A stretch of 64,000 nt of DNA, taken from Bradyrhizobium sp. BR 10289. Its GTDB lineage: Bacteria > Pseudomonadota > Alphaproteobacteria > Rhizobiales > Xanthobacteraceae. Each line of letters starts with the position of its first letter. Position 1 is the stretch's first letter. A model generated the notes under the pieces. It was not told where the DNA came from. It worked only from the letters and a program-made list of their open reading frames with translations, and did no database searches. The stretch is taken from NCBI RefSeq assembly GCF_019455385.1, contig NZ_JACOFR010000016.1:62001-126000 (forward strand), given 5' to 3'. Of the stretch, positions 8,376-17,353 are shown in pieces. The position numbers and the translations under genes are program-made.

Positions 8376-9839
8376 TTACGGCGCGACGAAATTGTCGGTG
8401 GCGGTGGCGACCTCGCCCAGGCCGATATCGGTGACGCGGAAGCGCACGGGGATCGACTTCTCCGGATTGTTCTCCGCCGGCGCGGTGACGAGGAGGCGCA
8501 GCTCGCTGGTGGTATCGCGCGGAATCACGATCATCGGCCTGTCCGGCGTCACGGAATCGGCACCGACGACGTGCGTGGTGAGGTTGACTGGACCGTCCGC
8601 ATCGATGGCGATGACGCGGTCATAGCCGCTCTTGTTGAGCAGCCGCACCGTATAGGCGTTGCGGATCGAGCCGTCGCTCAGCTTGACCGCGACCGGGTTG
8701 CGGTCGTGCAGCACATTGACGTCGAGCAGGCTGCGGGTGGCCAGCGTATAGAGCATGATGCCGCCGACCGCCGCGATGATCGCGCTGTAGACGATGGTGC
8801 GCGGGCGGACGACGCGATAGATCGGCGCCTTGCCGTCCTGACGGCGCTGGATATTGATGTCGTTGTCGTAGCCGATCAGCCGCTTCGGCCGGCCGAGCTT
8901 GGTCATGATGTTGTCGCAGGCATCGATGCAGAGCCCGCACTGGATGCATTCGAGCTGCGGCCCGTTGCGGATGTCGATGCCGGTCGGGCAGACCGCGACG
9001 CATTGATAGCAGTCGACGCAATCGCCGACCTGCTCGCCGAGCGCGCGCAGCTCGGCCGCCTTCTTCACCGAGGTCCGCTTCTCGCCGCGGTCATAGCGAT
9101 AGGTGACGTTGAGGGCCCATTCGTCGGTGAGCGCGGCCTGGATGCGCGGCCACGGGCACATATAGGTGCAGACCTGCTCGCGCATGAAGCCGGCCAGCAC
9201 ATAGGTCGTGGCGGTCAGGATGCCGATCCAGATATAGGCGACCATCGGCGCCTGGAAGGTCAGGAGCTCCTTCACCAGCGTCGGGGCGTCGCTGAAATAA
9301 AGCACCCAGGCGCCGCCGGTCCACCAGGCGATCATCAGCCAGATCGTGTGCTTGAGCGCGATCTCGCCGGCGCGCCGCAGCGTCAGGCCGGACGATTTGT
9401 CCTTCTTCATCCGCTCGCGGCGGTCTCCCTCGACGAAGCGCTCGACGGCGTAGAACAGATCGGTCCATACCGTCTGCGGGCAGAGATAGCCGCACCAGAT
9501 GCGGCCGCCGACCGAGTTCATCAGGAACAGCGTCACCGCGGCGACGATCAAGAGGCCGGTGAAATAATAGACCTCCTGCGGCCACAGCTCGATGAAGAAG
9601 AAGTAGAAGCGACTGTTGGGCAGGTCGATCAGCACCGCTTGACTCGGGGCACCGAGGCCGCGGTTCCATCGCACGAAGGGCAGGAAGTAGTAGACCCCGA
9701 GGCAGAACGCCATCAGGCCCCATTTGATCCGGCGGAAGGTGCCGGAGACGCTCTGGGGATAGACTTTCTTGCGGGCGGCATAGAGCGGCCCGAAATCGTC
9801 TTCCGATGTCAGCTCGTTCGGGTTCACGGTCTTGTTCAT
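8376..9839 (-). CDS. fixG: FixG/CcoG (RdxA-type) polyferredoxin membrane protein
   Basis: 487 residues with several N-terminal membrane segments and two [4Fe-4S] ferredoxin-type cysteine clusters (CVDCYQCVAVCP and CIQCGLCIDACD), then a C-terminal periplasmic Ig-like domain. CcoG-family proteins reduce copper for cbb3 oxidase assembly. First gene of fixGHIS; a FixK-type box sits 58 nt upstream of the start, the same spacing as at fixN, which suggests separate FixK2 control from fixNOQP. Confidence 0.97.
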   Translation of the reverse strand: MNKTVNPNELTSEDDFGPLYAARKKVYPQSVSGTFRRIKWGLMAFCLGVYYFLPFVRWNRGLGAPSQAVLIDLPNSRFYFFFIELWPQEVYYFTGLLIVAAVTLFLMNSVGGRIWCGYLCPQTVWTDLFYAVERFVEGDRRERMKKDKSSGLTLRRAGEIALKHTIWLMIAWWTGGAWVLYFSDAPTLVKELLTFQAPMVAYIWIGILTATTYVLAGFMREQVCTYMCPWPRIQAALTDEWALNVTYRYDRGEKRTSVKKAAELRALGEQVGDCVDCYQCVAVCPTGIDIRNGPQLECIQCGLCIDACDNIMTKLGRPKRLIGYDNDINIQRRQDGKAPIYRVVRPRTIVYSAIIAAVGGIMLYTLATRSLLDVNVLHDRNPVAVKLSDGSIRNAYTVRLLNKSGYDRVIAIDADGPVNLTTHVVGADSVTPDRPMIVIPRDTTSELRLLVTAPAENNPEKSIPVRFRVTDIGLGEVATATDNFVAP

Positions 9840-9896
9840 CGCTTCAGGCGTCTCGAAAAGGTGCGATTAAACCTAGACCCGACGCCGCCGCGTCAG

Positions 9897-9910
9897 TTGA
9901 TCCAGCGCAA
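9897..9910 (-). promoter_or_regulatory. Candidate FixK/FNR-type box upstream of fixG
   Basis: TTGATCCAGCGCAA (minus strand TTGCGCTGGATCAA). One half-site is perfect against TTGAT-N4-ATCAA and the other has two mismatches. Its near edge is 58 nt from the fixG ATG; the perfect box at fixN is 59 nt from its ATG. Confidence 0.6.
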
Positions 9911-9937
9911 GCGGGGACGATTTTGTTCGCCCCCGCT
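9910..9937. terminator. Possible hairpin between fixP and fixG
   Basis: AGCGGGG at 9910-9916 pairs with CCCCGCT at 9931-9937 around a 14-nt loop. It lies just after the fixP stop, but no T-run follows on the minus strand, so it may be a weak or factor-dependent terminator or an mRNA-stabilising structure. Confidence 0.3.
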
Positions 9938-9945
9938 CGCCTCGA

Positions 9946-10821
9946 TTACTTGCCGCCGCCCAGCGAGTGGACGTAGACCGCCATCGCCTTGATGGTGGCG
10001 GGGTCGAGCCGGCCTTCCCAGGCCGGCATCACGCCGGCACGGCCATTCGTGATGGTTTCGATCAGCGTCGCTTCGTCGGAACCGTAGAGCCAGATCTTGT
10101 CGGTCAGGTTCGGTGCGCCCATCTCCTGGTTGCCCTTGCCGCCGTCGCCATGGCAGGCGACGCAGTTCTCCGCAAAAATCTTCTCGCCCTTGGCGGCGTC
10201 ATAGCCCTTGCGGGTCGGAAGGCCCGACAGCGCGCGGACGTAATTGGCGACCGTGACGATCTCGTCCGACTTCAGCACGCCGTCCTTGCCGAAGGCCAGC
10301 ATCTGGCCTTCATGCGCCTTGGCGTGGCCGGAACGCGCGCCGTACTGGATGGTCTGCATGATCTGGTCGAGCGAGCCGCCCCATAGCCAGTCGTCGTCGT
10401 TCAGGTTCGGAAAGCCTTTTGCGCCGGCGCCGCCGGAGCCGTGGCACGGCGCGCAATTGTCGCCGAACACGGTCTTGCCTTTGGCGCGGGCGAGCGCCAG
10501 CAGCGCCGGATCCTTCTCGATATCGGCGAGCGAGGCCGCGCCCAGCGCGGCCATCTTGTCACCGCGGATCTTCTCCAGGTTCGCAAGCTCGACCGCGACG
10601 TCGGCGCGCGAGGAATAGCCGAACAGGCCCGTCGTGTTGCTGGAGATCAGCGGCCAGGCCGGATACACGATCCAGTAGCCGATCGCCCAGACGATGGTGA
10701 GATAGAAGGTGATCACCCACCAGCGCGGCAACGGCGTGTTGAGTTCCTTGATGCCGTCCCACTCATGTCCGGTCGTGGTCTTGCCGGAGACGGAATCGAA
10801 TTCGCCATGATGATCGGTCAT
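9946..10821 (-). CDS. fixP: cbb3 oxidase dihaem cytochrome c subunit FixP/CcoP
   Basis: 291 residues. An N-terminal membrane anchor (about residues 35-60) is followed by two cytochrome c domains with CAPCH at 123-127 and CVACH at 220-224. It carries electrons from the bc1 complex and FixO to the FixN active site. GGGAGGAG, part of the end of fixQ, precedes the ATG. Fourth gene of fixNOQP. Confidence 0.97.
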   Translation of the reverse strand: MTDHHGEFDSVSGKTTTGHEWDGIKELNTPLPRWWVITFYLTIVWAIGYWIVYPAWPLISSNTTGLFGYSSRADVAVELANLEKIRGDKMAALGAASLADIEKDPALLALARAKGKTVFGDNCAPCHGSGGAGAKGFPNLNDDDWLWGGSLDQIMQTIQYGARSGHAKAHEGQMLAFGKDGVLKSDEIVTVANYVRALSGLPTRKGYDAAKGEKIFAENCVACHGDGGKGNQEMGAPNLTDKIWLYGSDEATLIETITNGRAGVMPAWEGRLDPATIKAMAVYVHSLGGGK

Positions 10822-10827
10822 GATGTC

Positions 10828-10992
10828 TTACTCCTCCCGCAGCGGCAGCTGTGCCGCCTTGTCGAACGCAGCCTTGTTGCGGGGCCAGAATGCGTAGGCG
10901 ATGATCGCGAGAAAGATCGCGACGAACACCGGCGTCCAGATCGTGGTGACGAGACCGGACGCGAGATTGTCGAGTGTCAGGATGGCTTTCAT
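10828..10992 (-). CDS. fixQ: cbb3 oxidase small subunit FixQ/CcoQ
   Basis: 54 residues read directly from the DNA, beginning MKAILTLDNLASG and ending QLPLREE. A single transmembrane helix (PVFVAIFLAIIAYAFWP) is followed by a short charged cytoplasmic tail, as in CcoQ. It stabilises the oxidase complex and interaction with FixP. It is too short for many gene callers but fits exactly between fixO and fixP, with 14 nt and 6 nt gaps. Confidence 0.95.
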   Translation of the reverse strand: MKAILTLDNLASGLVTTIWTPVFVAIFLAIIAYAFWPRNKAAFDKAAQLPLREE

Positions 10993-11006
10993 CGGGTGAT
11001 GCCTTC

Positions 11007-11741
11007 TCAGCGAAGATTGGCTTTCTCGTTGTAGATCTTGAAGTCGACCAGCGTGCCGAGCATCTGCAAGTAAGCGATCAGCGCGTCCATCTCGGTCGGC
11101 GCGCCGGCCTTGCCGTCGAAATTGCGCACGACGGCCTTGGCGTAGCGCTTGCTGAAGGCATCGCTGCCGGCATTGTCGGGATCGGCCTGGGCCTTCAGAT
11201 CGGCGCCGGCGTTGGCGATCTGGTCGTCGCTGTAGGGCACGCCGACGACCCGCAACGTCTTCATGTGGTCGGCGATCGTGTCAGGATCGACCTCGGCTTC
11301 CTTGAGGAACGGATAGCCCGGCATCACCGATTGCGGCACGATCGCGCGAGGATTGGTCAGATGGGTGACGTGCCAGTCGTCGGAATATTTGGCGCCGACG
11401 CGGGCAAGGTCGGGACCGGTGCGCTTCGAGCCCCACTGGAACGGATGGTCGAACATGCTCTCGGCGGCCAGCGAGAAGTGGCCGTAGCGCTCGACCTCGT
11501 CGCGAAGGGGGCGGATCATCTGCGAGTGGCAGAGATAGCAGCCTTCGCGGACGTAGACGTTGCGGCCGGCGAGTTCCAGCGGCGTGTAAGGCCTGACGCC
11601 GTCGACCTTCTCGATCGTGCTCTTGAGGTAGAACAACGGGGTGATCTCGACGAGACCGCCGATCGCGATCACCAGCAGAATGCCGACGATCAGGATGATC
11701 GAGTTCTTTTCGAAGACTTGATGACGTGTCCAGAACGACAT
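11007..11741 (-). CDS. fixO: cbb3 oxidase monohaem cytochrome c subunit FixO/CcoO
   Basis: 244 residues from MSFWTRHQVF. One N-terminal membrane anchor is followed by a single cytochrome c domain with CYLCH at residues 68-72. GAGGAG upstream supports the start at 11741 rather than the ATG 15 nt further out (11756), and 244 residues is the length I recall for B. japonicum FixO. It begins 12 nt after the fixN stop codon in transcript order. Confidence 0.97.
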   Translation of the reverse strand: MSFWTRHQVFEKNSIILIVGILLVIAIGGLVEITPLFYLKSTIEKVDGVRPYTPLELAGRNVYVREGCYLCHSQMIRPLRDEVERYGHFSLAAESMFDHPFQWGSKRTGPDLARVGAKYSDDWHVTHLTNPRAIVPQSVMPGYPFLKEAEVDPDTIADHMKTLRVVGVPYSDDQIANAGADLKAQADPDNAGSDAFSKRYAKAVVRNFDGKAGAPTEMDALIAYLQMLGTLVDFKIYNEKANLR

Positions 11742-11752
11742 GGTGTTGCTCC

Positions 11753-13402
11753 TCACTCCGCCGGCTGAAGAGCGACGGGCATCTGGACTTCCTGCTCGCC
11801 GACGCGAACCGTCATCCAGAGATTGTAGGCCATGATCAGCGCGCCGAGCAGGAACAGCGCACCGCCCGCGGCACGGATGATATAGAAGGGATGCATGGCC
11901 TCGACGGTCTCGATGAAGGAATATTCAAGGAAGCCGAGGGAGGTGTAGGCGCGCCACATCAGGCCCTGCAGGATACCGGACACCCACATCGCGGAGATGT
12001 AGAGCACGATGCCGAGGGTCGCGATCCAGAAGTGCCAGTTGACGAGCTTCAGGCTGTAGAGCCCCTTGCGATTCCAGGCCCACGGCACCAGGCAGTACAG
12101 TGCGCCGAAGGAGACGAAGCCGACCCAGCCGAGCGCGCCGGAATGCACGTGGCCGATGGTCCAGTCGGTGTAGTGGCTGAGCGAGTTCACCACCTTGATC
12201 GACATCATCGGGCCTTCGAAGGTCGACATGCCGTAGAAGGCCACGGAGACGACCAGCATACGCAGCACGGGGTCGGTGCGCAGCTTGTCCCAGGCGCCCG
12301 ACAGCGTCATCAGGCCGTTGATCATGCCGCCCCAGGAGGGCATCCACAGCATGATCGAGAAGGTCATGCCGAGCGTCTGCGTCCAGTCCGGCAGCGCGGT
12401 GTAGTGCAGATGGTGGGGGCCGGCCCAGATGTAGAGGAAGATCAGCGCCCAGAAATGGATGATCGACAGCCGGTAGGAATAGATCGGCCGCTCGGCGCGC
12501 TTGGGGATGAAGTAGTACATGATGGCCAGGAAGCCGGCGGTCAGGAAGAAGCCGACCGCGTTATGGCCGTACCACCACTGGAACATCGCATCCTGGATGC
12601 CGCCCCAGGCGACGTACGACTTGGAGCCGAACACCGAGACGGGCAGCGCCGGGTTGTTGCCGAGATGCAGGACGGCGATCGTCACGATGAAGGCGAAATA
12701 GAACCAGTTCGCGACGAAGATGTGCGGCTCTTTCCGCTTGATGACGGTGACCAGGAAGACCAGCAGGTAGGTGACCCAGACGATGGTGAGCCACAGGTCC
12801 GAATACCATTCCGGCTCGGCGTATTCCTTGCCTTGGGTGACGCCGAGCAGATAGCCGGTGCCCGCGATCAGGATGAAGAAATTGTAGCCGAGCACGACGA
12901 ACCAGGGCGCAAGGTCACCGGCGAGGCGCACGCGGCAGGATTTCTGCACCACGTAGAACGAGGTTGCGATCAGCACGTTGCCGCCGAAGGCGAAGATCAC
13001 CGCGGAGGTGTGCAGCGGACGCAGCCGGCCGAAGCTGGTCCAGGGCAGGTCGAAGTTCAGCGCAGGCCAAGCCAGCTGCGAGGCGATGATGAGGCCGACC
13101 AGGAACCCGGCAATGCCCCAGAACATCGCCATGAAGGAGGCGAACTTGATCGGGCCCATATTGTAGTTGGGCCGGCCGTTGATCTCCGCCGGCGGCAGCG
13201 CCGCAGGGCGATCGAAGTAGCGGTTGACGATGCAGAACACCGAAGCCACGCTCGCGATCGCGAACAGGGTCGCATGGAAGGCGAACGGCGCATCGACCGC
13301 CTTGGCCGCGGCGATCACGCTGAGGAATGCGGTGACCGCGAACACGACGGAGAGGCCGCTTTCGCCTGTCGTCATGGTTTTGGAGATGGAGGGCTGGGGC
13401 AT
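11753..13402 (-). CDS. fixN: cbb3 oxidase catalytic subunit FixN/CcoN
   Basis: 549 residues from MPQPSISKTM, a haem-copper oxidase of type C. Histidines seen in conserved contexts include LHTSAVIFAFGGN (low-spin haem), WWYGHNAVGF (CuB), the following GPHHLHYTALP (CuB) and DWTIGHVHSGALGW (haem pair). About twelve membrane helices. It reduces O2 to water with very high affinity, giving respiration in low-oxygen nodules. Upstream lies a perfect FixK box. The frame is open 42 nt further upstream, but 13402 gives the family length. Confidence 0.97.
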   Translation of the reverse strand: MPQPSISKTMTTGESGLSVVFAVTAFLSVIAAAKAVDAPFAFHATLFAIASVASVFCIVNRYFDRPAALPPAEINGRPNYNMGPIKFASFMAMFWGIAGFLVGLIIASQLAWPALNFDLPWTSFGRLRPLHTSAVIFAFGGNVLIATSFYVVQKSCRVRLAGDLAPWFVVLGYNFFILIAGTGYLLGVTQGKEYAEPEWYSDLWLTIVWVTYLLVFLVTVIKRKEPHIFVANWFYFAFIVTIAVLHLGNNPALPVSVFGSKSYVAWGGIQDAMFQWWYGHNAVGFFLTAGFLAIMYYFIPKRAERPIYSYRLSIIHFWALIFLYIWAGPHHLHYTALPDWTQTLGMTFSIMLWMPSWGGMINGLMTLSGAWDKLRTDPVLRMLVVSVAFYGMSTFEGPMMSIKVVNSLSHYTDWTIGHVHSGALGWVGFVSFGALYCLVPWAWNRKGLYSLKLVNWHFWIATLGIVLYISAMWVSGILQGLMWRAYTSLGFLEYSFIETVEAMHPFYIIRAAGGALFLLGALIMAYNLWMTVRVGEQEVQMPVALQPAE

Positions 13403-13460
13403 CGCGGATTCTCTCTCGAAAGAACACGCTGCCAGAAACCACATTCACTCTCGCGAGGAA

Positions 13461-13474
13461 TTGATTGAAATCAA
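13461..13474 (-). promoter_or_regulatory. FixK box (anaerobox) of fixNOQP
   Basis: TTGATTGAAATCAA, a perfect match to TTGAT-N4-ATCAA, 59 nt upstream of the fixN ATG. FixK2 activation of fixNOQP through such a box is established for B. japonicum. Confidence 0.92.
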
Positions 13475-13551
13475 GATATGCGTTTTGGTTCGGCCGATCG
13501 GGCGAGCTTTTTTGGGAAGCGCCCGTAATTCTGCGGAGGGGCTAGTTGAAG

Positions 13552-13709
13552 CGCCCTCTCCGCTTGCGGGAGAGGGCGGCGAGACCGTGCGGCAGACTCA
13601 CTTCGGTGAGGGGTTGGCTGCTCACCAATAATTCTCTCCGAGGAGACATATCCCTCATCCGGCGCTTCGCGCCACCTTCTCCCACAAGGGAAGAAGGAAG
13701 AGGCATCCC
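13552..13709. repeat. REP-like palindromic intergenic repeats
   Basis: The stretch before the CBS gene has no coding sense. It holds a palindrome (GCCCTCTCCGCTTGCGGGAGAGGGC type, 13552-13576) and then ctcatccggcgcttcgcgcc followed by ccttctcccacaaggg, sequences I recognise as common short repeats between genes in Bradyrhizobium. It separates the CBS gene from the fixN promoter. A short related piece lies near 2380-2400. Confidence 0.6.
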
Positions 13710-13710
13710 C

Positions 13711-14136
13711 TCACTCCCCCGCCGTCGCCTTCAGCGCCTTGATGACGTCTTCACGGGCGATGATGCCGACCAACCTCTGGGCGCTGTCGAGCACGATGAT
13801 GCTGCGAATGCGGTGCTCGACCATGATCTGGAGTACGCGCGTCAGCCGCGTGTCGGGGCTGACATAGATGAACTCCGGCGTCATGACGTCGCCGATCTTG
13901 CGGCTCATCAGCTCATGATAGCGCGGCAGCATCTGGTTCGGGGTGAAGGCGAAGCATTTGAGGATGTCGAACTTGGTGACGATGCCGACCACTTGTCCGT
14001 CGTCCTCGACCGGATAGGAGTTGAAATCGTCGCGCTCGAACATCTCGCTGAGCGCGAGCATGTCGAGGTCGCGCTTGACCGTCCTGACGTTGCGCGTCAT
14101 GTAGCCGCTGGCGGTGAGTTCGAGAAACTTGTACAC
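13711..14136 (-). CDS. CBS-domain pair protein
   Basis: 141 residues made of two CBS domains (YMTRNVRTVKRDLDMLALSEMFE... and VMTPEFIYVSPDTRLTRVLQIM...) with little else. Such pairs bind adenosine nucleotides and act as energy-state sensors. The start is GTG (MYKFLEL), with GAGGAGG 8-10 nt upstream. It follows the universal-stress gene by 34 nt, so the two probably form an operon. The position between fixLJ-fixK2 and fixNOQP suggests a role in low-oxygen physiology, by association only. Confidence 0.88.
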   Translation of the reverse strand: MYKFLELTASGYMTRNVRTVKRDLDMLALSEMFERDDFNSYPVEDDGQVVGIVTKFDILKCFAFTPNQMLPRYHELMSRKIGDVMTPEFIYVSPDTRLTRVLQIMVEHRIRSIIVLDSAQRLVGIIAREDVIKALKATAGE

Positions 14137-14170
14137 GGCGCATCCTCCTCGGGTGGGTTCTGGCCGTCTG

Positions 14171-15004
14171 TCAGTGCGACAGCAGCACGCTGCGCGCCGA
14201 TTGCGTGACGAGATGCTGGGTGACGCCGCCCAGGATCAGCTCGCGAAACCGCGAATGACCGTAAGCGCCCGCCACGATCAGCCCGGCGCCGACATCGCCG
14301 GCAACCTTCTCCAATTGCGCCGCGGCGGCTTCGCCTCTGCTGCTCTCGCAGACGCGCGCGCTCGCGGTGACGCCGTGACGGGCGAGCCAGGCGGCAACAT
14401 CGGTAACGCCGGCCATCACGACCTCGCGGTCGTCATCGCGCTCCGGAATCGCCGCGATAGTGACCTCCTGCGCCTTGCGCAGCAGCGGCAGCGCATCGGC
14501 CACCGCCCGCCGCGCCTCCGGCGTGTCCTTCCAGGCCACCAGCACGCTGCGCAGATCGAGCCAGTTCACCTGGTCGGGCACCACCAGCAGCGGCCGACCG
14601 GCCTGCATCACCAGATCCTTTGGACTGGCCAGCGCAAACGCGTCGGAGAAGGCCGGGCTGCGCCCGCCGCTGACGAGGATGTCGGCGCAGCGCGCCTGCG
14701 CCAGCGCGAATCGCGCCGGAAAATCCATCGCGCTACGCCATTCCGCGCGTCCGCCGCGGTTCTTCGTGGCAGCGCGGAATTGCACCTCCAGATCGGCCAG
14801 CCGCCGCTTGACGGAGGCTTCACCCTCCTCGATCACCGCCTGGGCATTGGCGCCGTCGGTGAAATAGAGCGGCGGGGCGAACTGCGCCGCTGCAACACCA
14901 ACGATGGCGGCCTCGAATCGCTCGGCGAGTTCGCCCGCGACCTGCAGACGCGCCTCGTTGGACTGATCGAGCGCCAGGCTGACCATCACGGTTGCATATG
15001 TCAT
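14171..15004 (-). CDS. Universal stress protein, tandem UspA domains
   Basis: 277 residues from MTYATVMVSL. Two Usp repeats are visible; the second has the ATP-binding-type motif VAGAYGHSRFRELILGGVTQHLV (G-2x-G-9x-G-S/T like), and the first contains a weaker DILVSGGRSP. GGAGG precedes the ATG at 15004. Cytoplasmic. It is divergent from fixL and precedes the CBS gene. A degenerate FixK-like box lies 61 nt upstream (15065-15078). Confidence 0.88.
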   Translation of the reverse strand: MTYATVMVSLALDQSNEARLQVAGELAERFEAAIVGVAAAQFAPPLYFTDGANAQAVIEEGEASVKRRLADLEVQFRAATKNRGGRAEWRSAMDFPARFALAQARCADILVSGGRSPAFSDAFALASPKDLVMQAGRPLLVVPDQVNWLDLRSVLVAWKDTPEARRAVADALPLLRKAQEVTIAAIPERDDDREVVMAGVTDVAAWLARHGVTASARVCESSRGEAAAAQLEKVAGDVGAGLIVAGAYGHSRFRELILGGVTQHLVTQSARSVLLSH

Positions 15005-15064
15005 CGGGGTCCTCCACACGGCAATGATCTGCCGTGAAATCTAGCCGCCCCGATGCGCGACAGG

Positions 15065-15078
15065 ATGAGATAGATCAA
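15065..15078. promoter_or_regulatory. Weak FixK-like box between usp and fixL
   Basis: ATGAGATAGATCAA matches TTGAT-N4-ATCAA at 8 of 10 positions, with a perfect right half. It could serve the usp-CBS pair on the minus strand or fixLJ on the plus strand. Candidate only. Confidence 0.3.
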
Positions 15079-15204
15079 ACCGACCATGATGCGGGAAATC
15101 CGCCAATGGAATCAGACATCCGAACTTGCCTCCGGCCCGGCCATGGGCGAAATTACCGCCTGTTCGCAGGCGCCCGCCCGCGGCGCGAAAATGGGAGCCA
15201 TCGC

Positions 15205-16722
15205 TTGTCGCCGACCCGCGTAACGCATCAACCGGACGACGGCCGGGGTGAGCACTTCCCGGTTCGAATCGAAGGGTTCGGCGTCGGCACCTGGGATCTC
15301 GACCTCAAGACAGGCGAGCTGGATTGGTCCGACACTGCAAGGGCCCTGCTTGGCATCGCGCCGAACCAGCCCGCCAGCTACGAGCTGTTCCTGTCGCGCC
15401 TTGAGCCTAAAGACCGCGAGCGCGTCGAGAGCGCGATCAGGCGCGTCTCCGAGCGCGGCGGCGGCTTCGACGTGTCGTTCAAGGTGGCAAATGCGTCCGG
15501 CGGCGGACAGTGGATCCGCGCCCGGGCCGGAATGATTCGCGACGATGCCGGCGCCGCCCGTCATCTGTCCGGCATCTTCCTCGACATCGACGAGGAGAAG
15601 CAGGTCGAGGAAGCGCTGCGCACACGCGAGACCCACCTGCGCTCGATCCTTCACACCATCCCCGATGCCATGATCGTCATCGACGGCCACGGCATCATCC
15701 AGTTGTTCTCGACGGCCGCCGAGCGCCTGTTCGGCTGGACCGAGCAGGAAGCGATCGGCCAGAACGTCAGCATCCTGATGCCGGAGCCGGACCGCACCCG
15801 CCACGACAGCTACATCGCGCGCTATCGTTCGACCCACGATCCGCACATCATCGGCATCGGTCGCATCGTCACCGGCAAGCGCCGCGACGGCACGACCTTC
15901 CCGATGCATCTGTCGATCGGCGAGATGCAGTCCGCCAGCGAGCCTTATTTCACCGGCTTCGTCCGCGACCTCACCGAACACCAGCAGACCCAGGCGCGGC
16001 TCCAGGAGTTGCAGTCCGAGCTCGTCCATGTCTCCAGGCTCACCGCCATGGGCGAAATGGCCTCCGCGCTCGCGCACGAGCTCAACCAGCCGCTGGCGGC
16101 GATCAGCAACTACATGAAGGGATCGCGGCGGCTGCTGGCCGGCAGCGCCGACCCGAACACGCCGAAAATCGAGAGCGCGCTGGACCGCGCCGCCGAGCAG
16201 GCCCTGCGCGCCGGCCAGATCATCCGGCGCCTGCGCGATTTCGTCTCCCGCGGCGAATCGGAGAAGCGGGTCGAGAGCCTGTCCAAGCTGATCGAGGAGG
16301 CCGGCGCGCTCGGGCTTGCCGGTGCGCGCGAGCAAAACGTGCAGCTCCGCTTCAGCCTCGATCCCGGTGCCGATCTCGTCCTCGCCGACCGCGTGCAGAT
16401 CCAGCAGGTGCTGGTCAACCTGTTCCGCAACGCGCTGGAGGCGATGGCGCATTCGGAGCGGCGCACGCTCGTCGTCGCCAACAAACGCGTCACTGACGAC
16501 ATGATCGAGGTCGAGGTCTCCGACACCGGCTCCGGCTTCCAGGACGACGTCCTTCCAAACCTGTTCCAGACCTTCTTCACCACCAAAGACACCGGCATGG
16601 GCGTCGGACTATCCATCAGCCGCTCGATCATCGAGGCTCACGGCGGCCGCATGTGGGCCGAGAGCAACGCATCGGGCGGGGCGACATTCCGCTTCACCTT
16701 GCCGGCAGCCGATGAGAACTGA
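15205..16722 (+). CDS. fixL: Oxygen-sensing haem histidine kinase FixL
   Basis: 505 residues from a TTG start that has GGGAG 7 nt upstream; this is exactly the length of B. japonicum FixL. PAS-A is followed by a haem PAS-B domain with proximal His200 and distal Arg220, then the kinase domain with phospho-acceptor His291 in ALAHELNQPLAAISNY and ATP-binding N, G1 (DTGSGF) and G2 (GMGVGLSIS) boxes. With O2 off the haem, FixL phosphorylates FixJ. No N-terminal membrane segment, so soluble, as in Bradyrhizobium. The frame is open to 15034, but the upstream part has no homology I recognise. Confidence 0.96.
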   Translation: MSPTRVTHQPDDGRGEHFPVRIEGFGVGTWDLDLKTGELDWSDTARALLGIAPNQPASYELFLSRLEPKDRERVESAIRRVSERGGGFDVSFKVANASGGGQWIRARAGMIRDDAGAARHLSGIFLDIDEEKQVEEALRTRETHLRSILHTIPDAMIVIDGHGIIQLFSTAAERLFGWTEQEAIGQNVSILMPEPDRTRHDSYIARYRSTHDPHIIGIGRIVTGKRRDGTTFPMHLSIGEMQSASEPYFTGFVRDLTEHQQTQARLQELQSELVHVSRLTAMGEMASALAHELNQPLAAISNYMKGSRRLLAGSADPNTPKIESALDRAAEQALRAGQIIRRLRDFVSRGESEKRVESLSKLIEEAGALGLAGAREQNVQLRFSLDPGADLVLADRVQIQQVLVNLFRNALEAMAHSERRTLVVANKRVTDDMIEVEVSDTGSGFQDDVLPNLFQTFFTTKDTGMGVGLSISRSIIEAHGGRMWAESNASGGATFRFTLPAADEN

Positions 16723-16725
16723 TCC

Positions 16726-17343
16726 ATGACGACCAAGGGACATGTCTACGTCATCGATGACGACGGTGCGATGCGGGACTCGCTGAACTTCCTGCTGGAT
16801 TCCTCCGGCTTCGGCGTCACGCTGTTTGACGATGCGCAAGCCTTCCTCGACGCCCTCCCCGGCCTTTCCTTCGGCTGCGTCGTCTCCGACGTGCGCATGC
16901 CTGGTATCGACGGGATCGAGCTGCTGAAGCGCATGAAGGCGCAGCAAAGCTCGTTCCCGATCCTGATCATGACCGGCCATGGCGACGTGCCGCTCGCGGT
17001 CGAGGCCATGAAGCTCGGCGCCGTCGACTTCCTGGAAAAACCGTTCGAGGACGACCGCCTCACCTCTATGATCGAGACCGCCATTCGTCAGGCCGAGCCC
17101 GCCGCCAAGAGCGAGGCGATCTCGCAGGATGTCGCCGCCCGCGTCGCCTCCTTGAGCCCGCGCGAGCGCCAGGTGATGGAGGGATTGATCGCCGGCCTCT
17201 CCAACAAGTTGATCGCCCGGGAATACGACATCAGCCCGCGTACCATCGAGGTTTACCGGGCCAACGTCATGACCAAGATGCAGGCCAACAGTCTCTCGGA
17301 ACTGGTTCGCCTGGCCATGCGCGCCGGCATGCTGAAGGATTGA
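16726..17343 (+). CDS. fixJ: Response regulator FixJ
   Basis: 205 residues. Receiver domain with acidic pocket DDD at 11-13, phospho-acceptor Asp55 (VVSDVRMPG) and Lys in FLEKPF, then a LuxR/NarL-type helix-turn-helix (LSPRERQVMEGLIAGLSNKLIAREYDIS). Phosphorylated by FixL at low oxygen, it activates fixK2. It starts 3 nt after the fixL stop. Confidence 0.97.
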   Translation: MTTKGHVYVIDDDGAMRDSLNFLLDSSGFGVTLFDDAQAFLDALPGLSFGCVVSDVRMPGIDGIELLKRMKAQQSSFPILIMTGHGDVPLAVEAMKLGAVDFLEKPFEDDRLTSMIETAIRQAEPAAKSEAISQDVAARVASLSPRERQVMEGLIAGLSNKLIAREYDISPRTIEVYRANVMTKMQANSLSELVRLAMRAGMLKD

Positions 17344-17353
17344 GGCGACCCGC

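Noticed and set aside
7863..9992. 709-residue plus-strand open frame opposite fixH/fixG
   Set aside because: Low-complexity Asp/Arg composition and no domain; the opposite strand encodes fixG and fixH.
11726..13468. 580-residue plus-strand open frame opposite fixN
   Set aside because: Third-position GC shadow of fixN; no ribosome site or family features.
13552..13709. CRISPR-like repeats before the CBS gene
   Set aside because: Repeats are single palindromes of different sequence, not regularly spaced identical units.
15034..15204. Longer FixL of 562 residues starting at ATG 15034 or 15106
   Set aside because: The extension has no recognisable sequence, while the TTG at 15205 has GGGAG and restores 505 residues with the known haem and phosphorylation numbering.
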